A DNA stretch of 11,850 nt, from the NCBI GenBank assembly GCA_943704415.1, contig CALSCO010000898.1, forward strand, positions 1-11,850, written 5' to 3'. Positions 1 through 7,296 of the stretch are shown here, one piece after another. This DNA comes from Parvularia atlantis. Taxonomy: Eukaryota > Opisthokonta > Rotosphaerida. The number at the start of each line of letters is the position of its first letter. Positions within the stretch are counted from its first letter, which is position 1. The position numbers and the translations under genes are program-made. The notes under the pieces were generated by a model. The model saw only the letters and a list, made by a program, of their open reading frames with translations, had not been told where the DNA came from and made no database searches.

Positions 1-45
1 GGGGGGCGGCACCGGCACTCACTCGTGCGCACGGGGCGTGCGCAG
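1..45 (+). other. 3' part of an XPB intron
   Basis: These bases precede the first recognisable XPB exon and end in GCGTGCGCAG, a typical acceptor for this window. An ACTCAC branch-like motif lies about 25 bases upstream of the AG. The XPB frame resumes at base 46 with the last base of a split codon. The donor lies outside the window. Confidence 0.75.
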
Positions 46-1819
46 CGTCTCGGTCGAGCAGTGGCGGTACCAGTTCCGGCTGTGGTCGACGATCAAGGAC
101 GCTCAGATTGGGCGCTTCACGAGCACGGTCAAGGAGAACGTGCGCATACACCCACATACACACACACGCGCGCGCTCACGCGCACTGGGCCTGACACGGG
201 CCCCGCGGGCAGTGGAAGGAGCAGGGCTTCCCCGCGGGCATCACCGTGTCGACCTACTCGATGGTGGCGCACTCGGGCCGGCGCTCGTTCGAGGCCGAGA
301 AGATGATGGAGTTCATGCTCAAGACCGAGTGGGGCCTCGTCATCCTCGACGAGGTGCACGTCGTGCCGGCCGACAGTGCGTGCGCCCTGCATGCACCGGC
401 ACCGGCACCGGTTGACGGTACCGCGTCGCAGTGTTCCGTAAGGTCGTCTCGGCTGTCGCGGCGCACTGCAAGCTCGGCCTCACGGCGACGCTGGTACGCG
501 AGGACGACAAGATTGGCAACCTCAACTACCTGATCGGGCCCAAGCTGTACGAGGCCAACTGGATGGACTTGTCGCGCCAGGGCCACATTGCCAACGTGCA
601 GGTGCGCACAGGACTGTGTGGCGTGTGCGCGCGCGCGTGCCTGACCAGCGCTGCAGTGTGCCGAGGTGTGGTGCCCGATGACGCCCGAGTTTTACCGCGA
701 GTACCTGCAGGCGCCGCCCAAGTGCGCCGCGCCGGCGCTGCCGTGCATGCGTGCACTCATCGCCTGGGGGCTGGCAGGAAGCGCAAGCTGCTGTACGTCA
801 TGAACCCGACCAAGTTCCAGGTGTGCCAGTACCTCATCCGCACGCACGAGGAGCGCGGCGACAAGATCATTGTGTTCTCGGACAACATCTACGCGCTGCA
901 GGTGCTGCGCCGCCCGTGCCGCCCGTGCCGCCCGCTGAAGGCGCGCGTCGCAAGCAGAAGTACGCGACGCGGCTCAAGAAGCCGTTCATCTACGGCGGCA
1001 CGTCGCAGAACGATCGCATGGAGGTGCTGCAGCAGTTCCAGACCAACCCGATGCTCAACTGCATCTTCCTGTCCAAGGTGCTCGCACGCACGCGACACAT
1101 GCGTCCCGCTGATCGCACGCGCTGGACAGGTCGGCGACACGTCCATCGACCTGCCCGAGGCGACGTGCCTGATTCAGATCTCGTCACACTACGGCTCACG
1201 GCGGCAGGAGGCGCAGCGGCTGGGTGCGCGCGCCGCTACTCCACCGAGCGCGCTGGCTTACGCGTGGCAGGGCGCATCCTGCGCGCCAAGCGACGCAACG
1301 ACGAGGGCTTCAACGCGTTCTTCTACTCGCTCGTGTCGCAAGACACGCAGGAGATGTACTACTCGTCCAAGCGGCAGCAGTTCCTGATCGACCAGGGCTA
1401 CGCGTTCAAGGTGGCGCGCCCCCGGCCCGCGCCCGCTCGTGCTCACGCGCCGCGCGCAGGTCATCACCGAGCTCGTCGGCCTCGACTCGCTGCCAGACCT
1501 CGTCGCGGCGACCAAGCGCGAGCAGCTCGAGATGCTCAAGGACGTGATGGCCGCGTCCGAGAACGACCTCGTCGACGACGACCTGCGCGGCACCGACTCT
1601 GTTTTTGCCGAGCGGCGCAAGCTCGCGATCCGGCGGCAGGGGCGCACCGAGGCGCTGTCGGGCGCGGACAGCATCACGTACATGGAGATCAGCAAGGGTG
1701 CGCATTCCGCGATGCGTGCGGCAGCACCGCTGACGGCCCCACACGCAGGCGGGGCAGGTGGCGCGCGCGCGAGCGCCCCCGTGACCTCCAAGGTCTCCGC
1801 CGTGTTCAAGCGACGCTAG
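46..1819 (+). CDS. ERCC3: TFIIH helicase/translocase XPB, C-terminal part (5' partial)
   Basis: XPB is the 3'-5' DNA translocase of TFIIH; it opens promoters and acts in nucleotide excision repair in the nucleus. My model joins 46-139, 213-375, 432-601, 657-721, 778-901, 958-1077, 1130-1223, 1271-1410, 1460-1697 and 1749-1819, giving about 425 residues. Visible landmarks are SVEQW, a DEVH box (348-359), the TAT of motif III, the XPB-specific RED motif (497-505), the stretch TMNP-like [24 protein letters not shown] (motif VI, whose Gly codon is split by intron 1224-1270) and a C-terminal FKRR. The Walker A region lies upstream of the window. The last intron (1698-1748) is 51 bases with no stop, so it reads through; I call it an intron from its GTGCG donor, CTGAC branch and CAG acceptor. 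The TAG stop overlaps the stop of the opposing taspase gene. Identification is from conserved motifs and is very secure. Confidence 0.95.
394..411 (+). repeat. (CACCGG)3 in XPB intron
   Basis: Three perfect copies of the hexamer CACCGG lie inside XPB intron 376-431, just before its GTTGAC branch-like motif. Related CACCGG-containing strings recur at the N-terminal coding ends of the transporter and SGF29 genes. Confidence 0.8.
1816..1819. other. CTAG: overlapping stop codons of XPB and taspase
   Basis: On the plus strand TAG at 1817-1819 ends XPB. On the minus strand TAG at 1818-1816 ends taspase-1. The two convergent frames share two bases of one palindrome, so each transcript's 3' UTR and poly(A) signal must lie inside the other gene's coding region. 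Confidence 0.85.
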
Positions 1820-3195
1820 ACGGATGGCTGTACAGGCGCGCGGAATGTATAGTGGCACGCGGACATGGCCGACGTCTGCCCCTCGGCGAGGCGCGACGCG
1901 ACCGACTGGCAGTGCTGGCCGTCGTCGTGCGCGAGGATCATGCTCGGCGTCGAGTGCGTCCACACGAGCTCGACCTCGACCTCGACCGCCGACGCGCCGC
2001 GCTGCACGTGCACGGCGAGCAGGCCCGCGTGGCGCTGCGTGTGCCGCCGCAGCATGCTCGAGTCTGCCCGCCGCGTGAGCCCGCGCGCACAAACAGCTCG
2101 CGGGGTGCGCACGGCACCGAGAAAGTGCCGCTGGAACGCGTCACGCACGGCGTGGGTTGGCGCGGCCGTCCCCGCGCCGCCCAGCAGCACCTGGCCGCAC
2201 GTGCGCGCGAGCACGGTCTTGACGATCTGCTCGCCCTTGCCTGCGCGCGGGCACGGTCAGCCGCACGTTGCGCTGGGTAGCAGTAGCACACGCGCACCCG
2301 TCGTGACGCAGCCGACCGACGTCGCGCCCGCGCTCTCGGCCCAGCACCCGCTGCCCGGCAGGGCGGCCTGTCCGCCCTCGTCAGCGCACGTCGCCCGCCG
2401 GCCCACACGCGCACCGCACTGACGCGGCCGGGCGTCTTGAGCGCGATGCCGCCGCTGGACGACGCCGCGACAACGGTGCCGGCCGCGTCCACCACAACGA
2501 CGCCGACCGTGTCCTGCGTCGCATGCTCGTCGTCGGCCGATGCCGCCGCGCCCGCCGCGCCCTGCAGCTCCTGCATCTGCTCGACGTAGCGGCGCATGGC
2601 AGCGGCTGCCGCGGGTCGCGCATGAGCGTTGGGGCTGCCGCGGCGCGCGAGACGGCGCACGCGCGACGAGGAACGACGGCTCGGCGTCGGCCGGCTCGCA
2701 CTCGAGGCCGCGCTCAATCGCCCAGAGGCGCGCGGCCGGGCCGCACAGGAGCGACGGGGGGATGCGCCCGAGCGACCACTCGACGCGCTCGTCCTCGCGC
2801 ATCAGCGCCTCCGCCAGGCGGACGGGATTGCGCACGCCCGACACGGCGCCGACGCCGCCAAAGCTGCCGTGAACGCTCTCCATCATGCTCGCGTCGCACT
2901 CGACCGTGCCCGCGAGCGACAGGTTCGAGCCGTAGCCCGCGTTGGTCAGCTCGTGGTCCTCGAGGCACACGACGGCCGCCGTGGCCGCGTCGCGCGCGGT
3001 GCCGCCCGCTGCGAGCACGGCGCGGGCGCGCGCGCACGCCTGGCGACACAGCCACTTATAGTCGGCCTCCCTGTCGCGCGCGTGGTACCCGGCGCCCACT
3101 GCGCGTTGCGGCGCGCGGCGAGCGTGAGGCGACGGCGGTGAAGGCGGTGAAAGGCGGCAACGAGTACCGTGACACGCGACGACGCCCGCCGGCAT
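1816..3195 (-). CDS. TASP1: Taspase-1 (threonine aspartase, Ntn hydrolase)
   Basis: Taspase-1 is an autoprocessing N-terminal-nucleophile protease of the asparaginase-2 fold. In animals it cuts MLL-type proteins and the TFIIA alpha-beta precursor after Asp. Exons on the minus strand, in transcript order: 3195-3168, 3098-2661, 2605-2415, 2367-2298, 2240-2118 and 2063-1816, giving 365 residues (human has 420). Landmarks are VGAGYH after intron 1, [27 protein letters not shown], then [10 protein letters not shown] with the self-cleavage site D187/T188 (Thr codon 2510-2508), [23 protein letters not shown] and VELVWTHS. T188 is the predicted nucleophile of the beta subunit. The ATG at 3195 is the only Met in frame before an upstream TGA (3213-3211), so the animal N-terminal extension is absent. 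The least certain junction is intron 2117-2064 (54 bases, in frame, no stop). The stop TAG (1818-1816) overlaps that of XPB. Confidence 0.9.
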
Positions 3196-3288
3196 GCTGT
3201 TTCGAACGCGTCACGACGTGTTTGAACGTTGCCGTCAACTTCTCTCCCTCACGCCGAGTCGCACGCCGCTTTAGATCTCGGCACGAAG
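3196..3288. promoter_or_regulatory. Divergent intergenic region, taspase/DNA ligase
   Basis: These 93 bases separate the start codons of two divergent genes and must carry both 5' UTRs and promoter elements. I see no TATA box. Notable strings are TTCGAACG, a CRE-like GCGTCACGACGTG, TTTGAACG, and the pyrimidine-rich CTTCTCTCCCTC just upstream of the ligase start. The regulatory role is inferred from position only. Confidence 0.55.
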
Positions 3289-5207
3289 ATGGCCACGGAC
3301 GCGCAGCAGGTCATGTGCGTGCCTCGCCGCGCGTCCGCCCGTGCGATCCTCCGCGCCCTCACGTGCGCGCACGCAGGCTCGCCGAGCGCTGGGAGCCCGA
3401 CACGCACGACGTCAAGGGATGGTGGCTGAGCGAGAAGCTGGACGGGTGCCGCGCGTACTGTGCGCCGCGCCGCTGCCTGCACCGCTGCCCGCCGCATCGC
3501 ATCGCGCTCACACACGCCACGCGGGGGGGGGGGGGGGGGGGGGGCCGCAGGGTCCGGCAGCGCGTTCTACACGCGCCTCGGCAACCGCCTCGCCGCGCCC
3601 GCGTGGTTCACCAAGGGCCTGCCCGCGACGCCGCTCGACGGCGAGCTTTGGTGCGGCCACCGCCAGTTCCGCAAGTGCATGTCGATCGTGCGCCGACACG
3701 ACGAGTCGGACGAGTGGCGCTTCATCACGTACTTTGTCTTCGACGCGCCGCGCCAGCCGGGCGCGTTTGAGGCGCGGATGGAGCACGTGAACGCGGTCGT
3801 CGGCAAGGGCAAGACGCCGTACGCCGTGCCCGTCGGTGCCGCGCGTCAAGCCCAGTGCGTGAAGCGGTCGCGGCTGACAGGCACGTGCGCGCGCGCGCAC
3901 GCGCGCAGGCATGCGCAAGTGCGCGGGGCGCGACCACGCGATGGCGCAGCTCAAGGTCGTGGAGGACGCGGGCGGCGAGGGTCTGATGCTGCGCAAGCCG
4001 CGGTCCGAGTACATCCAGTGCGCGCGCACACGCATGCCCAGTGAACGTGCGTGCAGGCTCACCCGCGTCCGCAGTGGCCGCACCGACATCCTGCTCAAGG
4101 TCAAGACGTTCGTGGACGAGGAGGCGGTCGTGATCGGGCACGGCAAGGGCACGGGCCGCAACGCGCACCGCATGGGCCACCTCGTCTGCCGCACGCCCGA
4201 CGGGCGCGAGTTCAACGTCGGCTCAGGCTTCACCGACAAGGAGCGCGATCGCCCGCCCAAGATCGGCTCGGTGATCACGTACAAGTACCAGGTGCGCGCG
4301 TCGCGGCGTGCGTGCGCGTCTCGGACGGAGCCGCTCACGGCCGCGCGCGCAGGAGCTGACGGAGAAGAGCAACAAGCCGCGCTTCCCGACGTTTGTCGGC
4401 GTGCGCCTCGACATCGACTGGAAGGACTACTGCAAGGACTACAAGTCGCCCGTCGACGCCCTCCCGGCCATGCCCTCGCTCAAGACGAAGCACTCGATCC
4501 TCTTCGGCACGTACGGCGACGCGAGCCAGCTCGGCCACGCGGCGCCGGCGGCCGGAGCTGCTGCTCCTGCGGCGGCGCCGCCGAGTGCGGCCGCGGGCAA
4601 GCGCAAGGCGGCGGCGCACCACGACGACGACGACGACGACGGTGCACCCGCCGCTGCCAAGCCGGCTGCCGACGCCGACGGCAGCGACGACAGCGACGAC
4701 CGCCCGCCGTGCAAGTACGGCGCGTCGTGCTACCGCAAGAACAAGGCGCACCTGGACGAGTTCTACCACCCGCCCGAGCCCGCCGCGCCGTCCGCGCCGT
4801 CCTCGCCCGCCAAGTCGCCCGCAGCGAAGCGCGCGCGCGTGGACGAGGCCCTTGACAGAGGGCCCGCGACGCAGAAGGACGACGACGGCGGCGACGACGA
4901 GCTCGACAAGACGATCGTGATGGACGCTGCGCCCGTGCGCCCGCTCATGCTCCAGCGCGTGCAGTCGGCCAACGTGGTCGCGGGCGAGGACGAGGACGAC
5001 GAGGACCTGATGCTCGCGCTCGCGCTGAGCGCGTCCGCCGCGTCCGCCGCCGCGCCCAAGCCCGCCGCCGCCGCTGCTCCGGTGGCGCTGCCCGTGTGCC
5101 GCTTCGGCGCGACGTGCTACCGCAAAAACCCGGCGCACTTCCGCGAGTTTTCGCACGCGGGCCCGGCCCCGTCCGACGCCGACACGGGCGTCGCCGACGA
5201 CGACTGA
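3289..5207 (+). CDS. Minimal ATP-dependent DNA ligase with PBZ-UIM-PBZ tail
   Basis: It is predicted to seal nicks through a lysyl-AMP intermediate in nuclear DNA repair. Exons 3289-3314, 3377-3459, 3551-3835, 3909-4017, 4075-4291 and 4353-5207 give 524 residues. The nucleotidyltransferase core starts almost at residue 1: motif I EKLDG (K29 is the AMP acceptor), TRLGN (about 44-48), LDGELW (65-70), FVFDAP, GGEGLMLR (153-160) and LLKVK (174-178). An OB domain follows, with GSVITYKYQ and FVGVRLDID (about 230-262). Spacing and motifs resemble short bacterial and viral ligases; the DNA-binding domain of nuclear LIG1/3/4 is absent. After an Ala/Asp-rich linker with basic GKRK come PBZ finger 1 (C360, C366, H373, H379), a basic AKRAR stretch, a UIM-like helix (452-471) and PBZ finger 2 (C489, C495, H502, H508). 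The start was chosen because ATG 3289 leads directly into the first spliced exon. Ligase and PBZ calls are secure; the UIM is probable. Confidence 0.93.
3460..3550 (+). other. Ligase intron 2, longest in window, with poly-G tract
   Basis: This 91-base intron splits the Trp codon of RAYW and is the longest of the 47 introns. Donor GTGCGC and acceptor CCGCAG match the window's consensus. The branch-like GCTCAC sits about 40 bases from the AG, much further than usual, because 22 consecutive G lie between them. Confidence 0.85.
3523..3544 (+). repeat. G22 homopolymer
   Basis: Twenty-two consecutive G on the sense strand lie inside ligase intron 2, between the putative branch point and the acceptor. 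The true length may differ, because homopolymers this long slip in replication and sequencing. Confidence 0.9.
4621..4641 (+). repeat. (ACG/GAC)n run coding for poly-Asp
   Basis: A trinucleotide run in the last ligase exon encodes six Asp after two His, in the linker between the OB fold and the first PBZ finger. It is in frame and probably variable in length. Confidence 0.85.
4710..4769 (+). other. PBZ zinc finger 1 of the ligase
   Basis: The motif CKYGASCYRKNKAH followed by five residues and His gives C-x5-C-x6-H-x5-H, the PBZ pattern known from APLF, CHFR and SNM1A. All four zinc ligands are present, and the CYR segment associated with ADP-ribose binding is intact. Confidence 0.92.
4986..5045 (+). 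other. UIM-like helix of the ligase
   Basis: An acidic run (residues 452-458) followed by LMLALALSAS fits the UIM core: acidic residues, a hydrophobic residue, two residues, Ala, three residues, Ser (L459, A462, S466). The acidic residue usual at the helix end is replaced by Ala. It sits between the two PBZ fingers. Confidence 0.65.
5097..5156 (+). other. PBZ zinc finger 2 of the ligase
   Basis: CRFGATCYRKNPAH plus five residues and His repeats the C-x5-C-x6-H-x5-H spacing with all ligands present (C489, C495, H502, H508). It lies near the C terminus, followed only by a short acidic tail. Confidence 0.92.
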
Positions 5208-5237
5208 TCCCATGTGTGTCACGGTGTGTGTTGCCCA
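5208..5237. other. 30-base convergent spacer, ligase/BLOC1S6
   Basis: The spacer contains two TGTGTG tracts around CACGG and nothing else notable. It is too short for two complete 3' UTRs, so the transcripts probably overlap in antisense. Confidence 0.6.
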
Positions 5238-5790
5238 TCACTTGAGCTCGGAAGACGACACAGACGACGACACGACCTTGGCAGCCAGCTGCTTCTCCTG
5301 CTCAGCATACAGGCGCCGCTCGATCTCCTCCTGGATCTCGTCCTCCTGCCGCTTGCGCTGCAGCTTGATCGCGCGCCGCGCCAGCCGCCCCGAGCGCTCC
5401 TGCAGCACGGCCATCTCCTGGCGCAGGTCCTTGAGCCGCGCGAGGTTCGCGGGGATCTTGGCGAGCTGCCGCCGCCCCGTCATCGCCGCGCTTGAGGCGA
5501 TCGATCGCGTGCATGCGAAGGCCGGGGCGGCGCACCGTCTCGAGCACGTGGTCCAGCTCCGGGTTGTCCTTGAGCCCGTCAAAGTCGCGGAACGCGTGCA
5601 GCAGCTCGCGCTGGCTGGCCCTGCGCCGGCGCGTGTGAACCGCGCGCGCGCCCGCTCACATCCGCACGTACTCGAGCTCGACCAGCCGCACGGTCACCTG
5701 GTCCAGCACGGGGATCGTCTGCAGCATCAGGCCCTCGCTCAGCGCGGACGACGGCGCATCCGCGGTCATCGGCGTCGGTGCGTCCGCCAT
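5238..5790 (-). CDS. BLOC1S6: BLOC-1 subunit 6 (pallidin) homologue
   Basis: Pallidin is a coiled-coil subunit of BLOC-1, which sorts cargo from endosomes to lysosome-related organelles and can bind a SNARE. Exons in transcript order are 5790-5660, 5620-5536 and 5465-5238, giving 147 residues (human has about 172). The C-terminal coiled coil matches the family best: LRQEMAVLQERSGRL, then AIKLQRKRQEDE, ending EKQLAAKV. These align by eye with the corresponding human stretch (RKEMLML, ALKLQQKRQKEE, EKQLTA). The N-terminal half has an LSEGL string, as in pallidin. Intron 5659-5621 is only 39 bases, the shortest here, with donor GTGAGC; intron 5535-5466 is 70 bases. The start ATG (5790-5788) overlaps the start of the divergent transporter; Met8 (5769) is an alternative start. 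Another small coiled-coil family cannot be fully excluded, but the order of conserved blocks favours pallidin. Confidence 0.78.
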
Positions 5791-5792
5791 GG
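5787..5792. promoter_or_regulatory. CCATGG: overlapping divergent start codons
   Basis: The palindrome CCATGG contains ATG 5789-5791 for the plus-strand transporter and ATG 5790-5788 for minus-strand BLOC1S6. Both are in a GCCATGG (Kozak-like) context. If downstream Mets are used instead (5804 on plus, 5769 on minus), the divergent gap is still only 34 bases. Promoters must lie inside the opposite gene's first exon. Confidence 0.75.
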
Positions 5793-7264
5793 CTAGTGTT
5801 TGCATGTCAATCGCACCCGCTACATACACCTTCTCGCTGCGCGTCGCGCCGGCCGCGGCCGCGGCGCCGGCATCGGCGGGCGTGGTGGCGGCACCGGCAT
5901 CGGGCGTGGTGGCGGCACCGGCATCGGCGGTGCCGGACGTCGTCGAGGGCGGCGGGAGCGTCGGCGAGGCGGGCGCGGCACGGACGCGATGGGCGCCGCT
6001 CGCGATGCAGGCCGTCTACGTCGCGAGCGGCCTCGCCCAGGTCCTGCTCGTCCAGTTCCTGCACTACGAAGGCGCGGCCGACAGCCGCAGCCTGCTCACG
6101 GTCGCGGCGACGTACGTCGGGATGGTGCTCGCGTACTTCCTGCCGGCGCCCGGCGCGGCATCGGCGGCGGCAGCGGCAGCGAGCACGGCCGCGCGACGGC
6201 GCGGCTACAGCATCTTCCACGAGCAGGCGTGGGTGCTGCTGGTGAGCGCGCTCGACCTCGTCGGGTTGTCGCTGTGCACAGCCGCGATCACGCTCGTCGG
6301 CAGCGCGGTGCGCCGCCCTTGCGCACCTGCCGCGCGCGAGCGCTCAGGGCCGCCGCGCCGCGCAGACGTTCCAGGTCATCTACTCGAGCATCATCGTCAT
6401 GACCGCCGTGCTCTCGCGCCTGTTCCTGCGCACGACGCTCGCGCGCGGCCAGTGGCTCGCCCTTGCCGTCATCTCGCTCGGCCTCTGCGCGAGCCTGCGC
6501 CGCGCGGACGACGCCGACAAGGCCGAAGGTGCGCGCATGTTCGCAGCTTTCGTGCACGCGCCTCACGACTGCCGCCTCGCACGCGCAGACCTCTGGACGA
6601 GCACGGGCGGCATGCTCCTGGCCTTTGCCGGCACGTTCGTCTACGCCAGCGTCTACGTCGTGAGCGAGCGCCTGACGCAGTTTGCCGCGCTCACGCCCGA
6701 GCGCCTCTGCGCGGCTGTGGGCACGTACTGCTGCTTCTTCTGCGGCATCTACCTCGTCGCGTACACGATGCCCAACTGGCACACGCTCGTAGTGCAGAGG
6801 TGCGCGCAGCGCCGGCGTTCTTGTTGGCGTGCGCTGACCTCGCACGCAGCATGAACGCGCACGCGGCCAAAGTCGGCCAGGTCGTGCTCGCGTACGGCGC
6901 GCTGGTCGCGATGAGCCTCGTGCACAACTACACGTACTACCACGTGATCGGCGCGGCCGGCTCGGGTGCGTGCGTGCGCGTTGTGTGCTCATGGCGCTAC
7001 AAACTGCACACGCATGCAGTCGGGACGGGCGTGCTGCAGGCAGTGCGCACGGCGGGCATGTTTGTGGCGAGCGCGCTGCTGTTCTGTCGCGCCGACCGCT
7101 CGCAGTGCATGACCGAGGCCAAGGGCGCGGCGGTGGCGGTGCGCTCGCTGTTGCTGCATCGCGCCCCGCTGAGCCCGCGGATGCAGATCGTGTGCGCCGG
7201 CCTACTCATGTACGTCTACACCACCCCACGATCGGGCACGGTCAAGCCCGCCACAAAGCTGTAG
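5789..7264 (+). CDS. Drug/metabolite-transporter superfamily protein, SLC35-like
   Basis: This is a polytopic membrane protein, probably a nucleotide-sugar or related small-metabolite exchanger of the endomembrane system. Exons 5789-6307, 6366-6528, 6589-6799, 6850-6965, 7020-7138 and 7187-7264 give 401 residues. After an Ala/Pro/Val-rich N terminus (about 1-70) come many hydrophobic segments, for example from M73 (VYVASGLAQVLLVQF), LLTVAATYVGMVLAYF and AWVLLVSALDLVGLSL. FQVIYSSIIVMTAVLSRLFL, followed by a short loop and QWLALAVISLGLCASL, is the typical mid-protein EamA/SLC35 helix pair. Later come MLLAFAGTFVYASVYVVSE, YCCFFCGIYLVAY and VCAGLLMYVY. The charged C terminus lacks a recognisable ER-retrieval signal. 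Introns 6529-6588, 6966-7019 and 7139-7186 are multiples of three without stops; splicing them gives more family-like helices. The start could also be Met6 (5804). The substrate cannot be told from the sequence. Confidence 0.82.
   Translation: MASVCMSIAPATYTFSLRVAPAAAAAPASAGVVAAPASGVVAAPASAVPDVVEGGGSVGEAGAARTRWAPLAMQAVYVASGLAQVLLVQFLHYEGAADSRSLLTVAATYVGMVLAYFLPAPGAASAAAAAASTAARRRGYSIFHEQAWVLLVSALDLVGLSLCTAAITLVGSAVRRPCAPAARERSGPPRRADVPGHLLEHHRHDRRALAPVPAHDARARPVARPCRHLARPLREPAPRGRRRQGRRCAHVRSFRARASRLPPRTRRPLDEHGRHAPGLCRHVRLRQRLRRERAPDAVCRAHARAPLRGCGHVLLLLLRHLPRRVHDAQLAHARSAEVRAAPAFLLACADLARSMNAHAAKVGQVVLAYGALVAMSLVHNYTYYHVIGAAGSGACVRVVCSWRYKLHTHAVGTGVLQAVRTAGMFVASALLFCRADRSQCMTEAKGAAVAVRSLLLHRAPLSPRMQIVCAGLLMYVYTTPRSGTVKPATKL
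5879..5926 (+). repeat. Tandem 24-bp repeat, two copies
   Basis: Two perfect head-to-tail 24-base copies (5879-5902 and 5903-5926) encode the repeated peptide GVVAAPAS in the transporter's N-terminal tail. A degenerate partial copy precedes them. It looks like a recent in-frame duplication in a low-complexity region. Confidence 0.9.
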
Positions 7265-7296
7265 ATTCACCCATGTCTCGTTCCGATGCGGCCGCC
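7265..7296. other. 32-base convergent spacer, transporter/prefoldin
   Basis: Only 32 bases lie between the two stop codons. I see no AATAAA or other clear poly(A) signal in them. Confidence 0.6.

Noticed and set aside
2064-2112. Consensus-looking 49-base taspase intron (GTGCGC donor at 2112)
   Set aside because: Splicing it shifts the frame away from VELVWTHS. The GTGCCG donor at 2117 keeps frame. A 27-base alternative starting at 2090 keeps frame but is shorter than any other intron here.
751-2280. 509-codon plus-strand open frame
   Set aside because: It contains only two true XPB exons (958-1077, 1271-1410); the rest is intron, other-frame XPB and the antisense of taspase. High GC makes long spurious frames common here.
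2523-3770. 415-codon plus-strand open frame
   Set aside because: It is antisense to taspase exons, with only ligase exon 2 real. The Arg/Ala-rich translation has no domain.
3855-3908. GTGCGT donor at 3855 for ligase intron 3
   Set aside because: It gives the wrong phase for the MRKCAGRDH exon. The GTGCCG donor at 3836 is phase-correct and yields a family-like VPVGMRKC junction.
4335-5222. 295-codon minus-strand open frame
   Set aside because: It is the antisense shadow of the last ligase exon; Val/Arg-rich low complexity with no family match, while the plus strand encodes intact PBZ fingers.
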